DNA of 9,303 nt from an uncultured Alphaproteobacteria bacterium (lineage in GTDB: Bacteria; Pseudomonadota; Alphaproteobacteria; Puniceispirillales; UBA1172), in NCBI GenBank assembly GCA_937952245.1, contig CALFYS010000093.1, positions 1-9,303 on the forward strand, written 5' to 3'. A model generated the notes under the pieces. The model had not been told where the DNA came from, made no database searches, and saw only the letters and a program-made list of their open reading frames with translations. Below are positions 6,218 to 9,303 of this stretch, in pieces. Each line of letters opens with the position of its first letter. Within the stretch, counting starts at the first letter, position 1. A program made the position numbers and the translations under genes.

Positions 6218-7719
6218 TGAGCCTTTCTTCTGTTTCTATGAGTCTTTTGCCGCTTCGAAATGATACCCTGACCGCCATGCCGCCGATGGTCAGCGTACCG
6301 CAATATGACCGTTCCAAACTGACCCCGGGGATTGTCCATATTGGTGTTGGCAATTTCCACCGCGCCCATTTCGCGTGGTATTTGCACCGCTTGATGCAAG
6401 ACGGCAAAGCGATGGACTGGGGGATTGTCGGGGCTGGCGTGATGAGCAATGACCGCATCATGCGTGAAAAATTGCTGGCACAAGATGGCTTAACCACGTT
6501 GATTGAGCTGGACCCGAAAGGTAAGCCTGCCATCGAGATTACCGGCTCCATGATTGATTATCTGCCTGTTGAAGACGGCAATTCTGCCCTGATCAAGATG
6601 ATGGCCAAGCCTGAGATTAAGATCGTCTCACTGACGGTCACGGAAAGCGGCTATTTCATCGACCCTAAAACCAATGGGCTCGACATCAACCACCCTGACA
6701 TTCAACATGATGCCCAATATCCTGATGCGCCCAAAACCGCTTTTGGCGCGATGGTGGAGGCGTTGCGCTTGCGGCAATCCGCAGGGCATCCTCCTTTCAC
6801 GGGGCTTTGTTGTGATAACCTGCAGGGCAATGGTGACATTTTAAAGCAAACCATTGTTGGCCTTGCGCGGCTTAGCGATCCATCCTTAGCGGATTGGATT
6901 GATCAGCATTGCGCCTTCCCAAATTCGATGGTGGATTGTATTGTGCCAGCGACAGGGGCATCTGAACTTGCCCAAGTCCAAGCCATCGGCATTGATGATC
7001 ACGCCCCGGTGACCCATGAGCCGTTCCGGCAATGGGTGATCGAAGATACGTTTTGCAATGGCCGGCCCGAATGGGAATTGGTCGGGGCTGAATTTTCTGA
7101 TGTCGTGCATCTGCACGAAGCCCAGAAAATCCGCGTGTTGAACGGTGGCCATCAAGTGCTGGCCAATGTCGCGGAAGTGATGGGTGTTGGCACAATCGCA
7201 GAGGCTGTTGCTCATCCGTTGATCCACGCCATGTTTGTCAAAGTCCAAACCGAAGAGATTATCCCCCATGTTCACCCTTTATCGGGGATGAGTGTCGGCG
7301 AATATTTGAAACTGATTGATCAGCGCTTTGCCAATACCGCGATTGTTGATACCGTGCGGCGGGTGGCGTTTGATGGCGCGGCGCGGCATATCGGTTTTAT
7401 TCTGCCAACGATCAGAGATGGGTTGAAGGCAGGTGTATCGGTTGAAGGATTGGCGCTGGTCGAAGCGGCTTGGGCGCGGATGTGCCTTGGCACCCGCGAT
7501 GATGGCAGTGTGATCGAAGCCAATGACCCGTCATGGGCGCGGCTAACCGAACAGGCGCAAGCCGCCAAAGAACAGCCTTTGGCTTGGCTTGAAATGGATG
7601 ATATTTATGGTGATCTGATCCATGATAACCGCTTTGCCGATGCCTTTAACAACTGGTTATCGCGTATCTACACGGATGGAATGGAAGCCGCGTTGCGCCA
7701 TTATACGGGCCAAGACTAA
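6217..7719 (+). CDS. mtlK: Mannitol 2-dehydrogenase (polyol-specific long-chain dehydrogenase)
   Basis: This 500-residue NAD-dependent enzyme oxidises D-mannitol to D-fructose; relatives also accept D-arabitol (to D-xylulose) and sorbitol. The N-terminal nucleotide-binding domain carries IVHIGVGNFHRAH (about 39-51) and IVGAGV. CCDNLQGNGD (about 198-207) is a family block, and the C-terminal domain holds KIRVLNGGH, with Lys304, Asn309 and His312 spaced exactly like the catalytic Lys295, Asn300 and His303 of Pseudomonas fluorescens mannitol 2-dehydrogenase. The start at 6217 overlaps the smoS stop by one base (TAATG), which implies coupled translation. ATG at 6205 (plus four residues) and ATG at 6238 (minus seven) are alternatives, and the N-terminal extension before VPQYDRSKLTPG looks poorly conserved. 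uxaB/fructuronate reductase relatives share the fold, but the context favours mannitol. Confidence 0.93.
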   Translation: MSLSSVSMSLLPLRNDTLTAMPPMVSVPQYDRSKLTPGIVHIGVGNFHRAHFAWYLHRLMQDGKAMDWGIVGAGVMSNDRIMREKLLAQDGLTTLIELDPKGKPAIEITGSMIDYLPVEDGNSALIKMMAKPEIKIVSLTVTESGYFIDPKTNGLDINHPDIQHDAQYPDAPKTAFGAMVEALRLRQSAGHPPFTGLCCDNLQGNGDILKQTIVGLARLSDPSLADWIDQHCAFPNSMVDCIVPATGASELAQVQAIGIDDHAPVTHEPFRQWVIEDTFCNGRPEWELVGAEFSDVVHLHEAQKIRVLNGGHQVLANVAEVMGVGTIAEAVAHPLIHAMFVKVQTEEIIPHVHPLSGMSVGEYLKLIDQRFANTAIVDTVRRVAFDGAARHIGFILPTIRDGLKAGVSVEGLALVEAAWARMCLGTRDDGSVIEANDPSWARLTEQAQAAKEQPLAWLEMDDIYGDLIHDNRFADAFNNWLSRIYTDGMEAALRHYTGQD

Positions 7720-7766
7720 TAGGCAGTCCATAACCGCTGAACCCGCTTAGAAGACAGGTGATGAAA

Positions 7767-9236
7767 ATGACCTATTATTTGGGAATTGACCTCGGCACTT
7801 CAGCGATCAAAACCATCCTGATTGATCATCAACAAACAGAACACGCATCGGTGACCGTGCCGTTAAGCATCGCGCGTCCCCATCAGGGCTGGTCTGAACA
7901 AAACCCTGAAGAATGGTGGCAAGGCGTTGATCAAGCGATCACTGAAATCGCCCAAAACCACCCTGAGCAATGTGCGCAATTGCGGGGGATTGGCCTTTCG
8001 GGGCAGATGCACGGGCTGGTGGCTTTAGATGCTGATCACGCGCCTTTACGTGATGCTATTCTGTGGAATGACACAAGAGCCAATGAAGAAGCCGCCATGC
8101 TTGATCAGAAACACCCTCAATTTCGTGCCATTGGCGGCAATATTGTCATGGCAGGGTTTACCGCTCCAAAAGCCGTTTGGATGGCACGGCATGAAGCTGA
8201 ACTCTTTGCCCAAATCAACACGATTTTATTGCCGAAAGATTATCTTCGGTTCCGCCTAACAGGACAGATGGTCTCGGATATGTCCGACGCGTCAGGAACA
8301 TTATGGCTGGATGTTGAAAACAGATGCTGGTCAGAAGAATTGCTTGCCGCCACAGGGTTACGCCTTGATCAGATGCCAAGATTGGTTGAAAGCAGTGAAA
8401 AGAGCGGGCATTTATCGGCCAGCCTTTGCCAAAAATGGGGCATCAAAGGTGATGTTGTGGTGGCTGGCGGGGCCGGTGATAACGCGGCGGCGGCCATTGG
8501 CCTTGGTATGACCGAACCTGAAGATTGTTTTGTCTCCCTTGGCACATCAGGCGTGGTCTATAAAGTCAAAGATGGGTTTTACAAAAACCCTGATAAAGCG
8601 GTTCATGCGTTTTGTCATGCCCTGCCCCAATCATGGCATCAGATGGGGGTGATCCTTTCTGCCGGCGATAGCATGGCATGGCTTTCTGATGTCATGGGGC
8701 AAGATGTGGCCAAATTGCTGAAACAGATGAACGATGACAATCGCCTTGAGATATGGCCATTGTTCCACCCTTATTTGAGCGGTGAGCGCACCCCCCATAA
8801 TATCCATGAGCCAAGGGGCGGATTTTTTGGCCTTTCACGACGGCATGATACCGGCGATATGGTGCGCGCTGTCTTGCAAGGGGTCAGTTATGCCATTGGT
8901 GATGCTTTTGACGTGCTTGATGATCAACAGAACCCAGATCACCACATGAAACCTGCCCAAGTGATCGCCACCGGCGGCGGGGCTAAAAACCGATATTGGC
9001 TCGAATGTATCGCCAGCGTGATGGATTGCAACATCGACGTGCCCAAAGACAGTGATATAGGCGCTGCCCTCGGCGCGGGACGGCTCGCCATGCTGGCCGA
9101 TGGTTTTGCGATTAAGGATGTTTGCCAAAAGCCAGCGATTGCCCATAGGGTGATGCCAGATCCAGCCCTGCAAGAAGCGCTTTATAAAGGCCGGGCGTTA
9201 AGCCAACATCTTTTTGAAGCCACCAATTTGCACTAA
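7767..9236 (+). CDS. xylB: Xylulokinase (FGGY family)
   Basis: This 489-residue cytoplasmic sugar kinase phosphorylates D-xylulose to D-xylulose 5-phosphate with ATP. The N-terminal phosphate-binding motif YLGIDLGTS has Asp8. SGQMHG (78-83) and ILWND (98-102) are xylulokinase-specific, as are GFTAPK, LPKDYLR and SDMSDASGT. GDNAA contains the likely catalytic base Asp238, and SGERTPHN (338-345) and TGGGAKNRYW (403-412) complete the FGGY signatures. The segments align closely with E. coli XylB (from memory). The ATG at 7767 is chosen because CAGGTGA (7755-7761) is a suitable ribosome binding site; GTG at 7758 and ATG at 7761 overlap that site. It lies 47 bases after mtlK with no terminator seen between them. 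In this operon its substrate probably comes from D-arabitol oxidation by MtlK, as with mtlY in the P. fluorescens mannitol operon. Confidence 0.94.
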   Translation: MTYYLGIDLGTSAIKTILIDHQQTEHASVTVPLSIARPHQGWSEQNPEEWWQGVDQAITEIAQNHPEQCAQLRGIGLSGQMHGLVALDADHAPLRDAILWNDTRANEEAAMLDQKHPQFRAIGGNIVMAGFTAPKAVWMARHEAELFAQINTILLPKDYLRFRLTGQMVSDMSDASGTLWLDVENRCWSEELLAATGLRLDQMPRLVESSEKSGHLSASLCQKWGIKGDVVVAGGAGDNAAAAIGLGMTEPEDCFVSLGTSGVVYKVKDGFYKNPDKAVHAFCHALPQSWHQMGVILSAGDSMAWLSDVMGQDVAKLLKQMNDDNRLEIWPLFHPYLSGERTPHNIHEPRGGFFGLSRRHDTGDMVRAVLQGVSYAIGDAFDVLDDQQNPDHHMKPAQVIATGGGAKNRYWLECIASVMDCNIDVPKDSDIGAALGAGRLAMLADGFAIKDVCQKPAIAHRVMPDPALQEALYKGRALSQHLFEATNLH

Positions 9237-9247
9237 ACCTTCAGGCC

Positions 9248-9301
9248 CTAAAACCCTTGAAGCGGCATATCATGGGGGCGTTGCAACCAATTTTCAGCGG
9301 C
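9248..9301 (-). CDS. Possible C-terminal end of a convergent gene, cut by the window edge
   Basis: The minus strand is open from the right edge to a TAG at 9248-9250 and reads AAENWLQRPHDMPLQGF. Its composition looks protein-like, but it is only 17 residues, and at least one other minus frame is also open over this stretch (to a TGA at 9241-9243). If it is real, the gene is convergent with xylB, its stop lying 11 bases past the xylB stop. No function can be proposed. An ATG on the plus strand at 9272 with no ribosome binding site is a less attractive alternative. Confidence 0.25.
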   Translation of the reverse strand, partial: AAENWLQRPHDMPLQGF

Positions 9302-9303
9302 GT

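Noticed and set aside
6138..6551. 137-codon minus-strand open frame across the smoS-mtlK junction
   Set aside because: It runs antisense through two well conserved genes; its composition looks like a reverse-frame artefact.
9239..9262. Hairpin CTTCA-TGAAG after xylB as an operon terminator
   Set aside because: The stem is five to seven pairs with a G-T and a loop of over ten bases, and no T-run follows; not convincing. The true terminator may lie beyond the window.
1..9303. tRNA or rRNA genes, CRISPR arrays, insertion sequences, attachment sites, defence or phage genes
   Set aside because: No cloverleaf-like segment, regularly spaced repeat, transposase, integrase or defence domain was seen; the window is filled by metabolic genes.

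Overview
The window holds a complete, co-oriented polyol (sorbitol/mannitol, probably also D-arabitol) uptake and catabolism operon of an alphaproteobacterial type. A LacI-family regulator lies directly upstream. The gene set and protein signatures match the smo/mtl loci of Rhodobacter and rhizobia: an ABC sugar-alcohol importer, an SDR sorbitol dehydrogenase and a long-chain mannitol 2-dehydrogenase. The moderate GC content and the proteins point to a non-rhizobial, possibly marine alphaproteobacterium. This assignment is inferred from family resemblance and is not proven by the sequence.

Layout: positions 1-175 are a regulatory region, possibly with the start of a divergent gene at the extreme left edge. 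Positions 176-1207 encode the LacI-family regulator. Positions 1208-1315 hold the operon control region, with a perfect 14-bp palindromic operator, a candidate promoter and a strong ribosome binding site. Then come smoE (periplasmic binding protein), a very clear intrinsic terminator/attenuator hairpin, smoF and smoG (permeases), smoK (ATPase), smoS (sorbitol dehydrogenase), mtlK (mannitol dehydrogenase) and xylB (xylulokinase). The last 67 bases may contain the C-terminal end of a convergent gene. No stretch over 300 bases lacks a gene.

How the genes work together: SmoE captures the hexitol in the periplasm and SmoFGK imports it unphosphorylated. SmoS oxidises D-sorbitol, and MtlK oxidises D-mannitol, both to D-fructose. 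MtlK-family enzymes also oxidise D-arabitol to D-xylulose, which XylB phosphorylates to xylulose 5-phosphate for the pentose phosphate pathway. No fructokinase is present in the window. The regulator probably represses both its own gene and the operon, since near-identical operators lie in front of each. The hairpin after smoE would keep binding-protein mRNA in excess over the membrane and catabolic genes, and smoE codon use fits high expression.

This is a recognisable system rather than a new one. The parts most worth a second look are the operator architecture, the attenuator, the unusual hinge helix of the LacI protein and the missing fructokinase.
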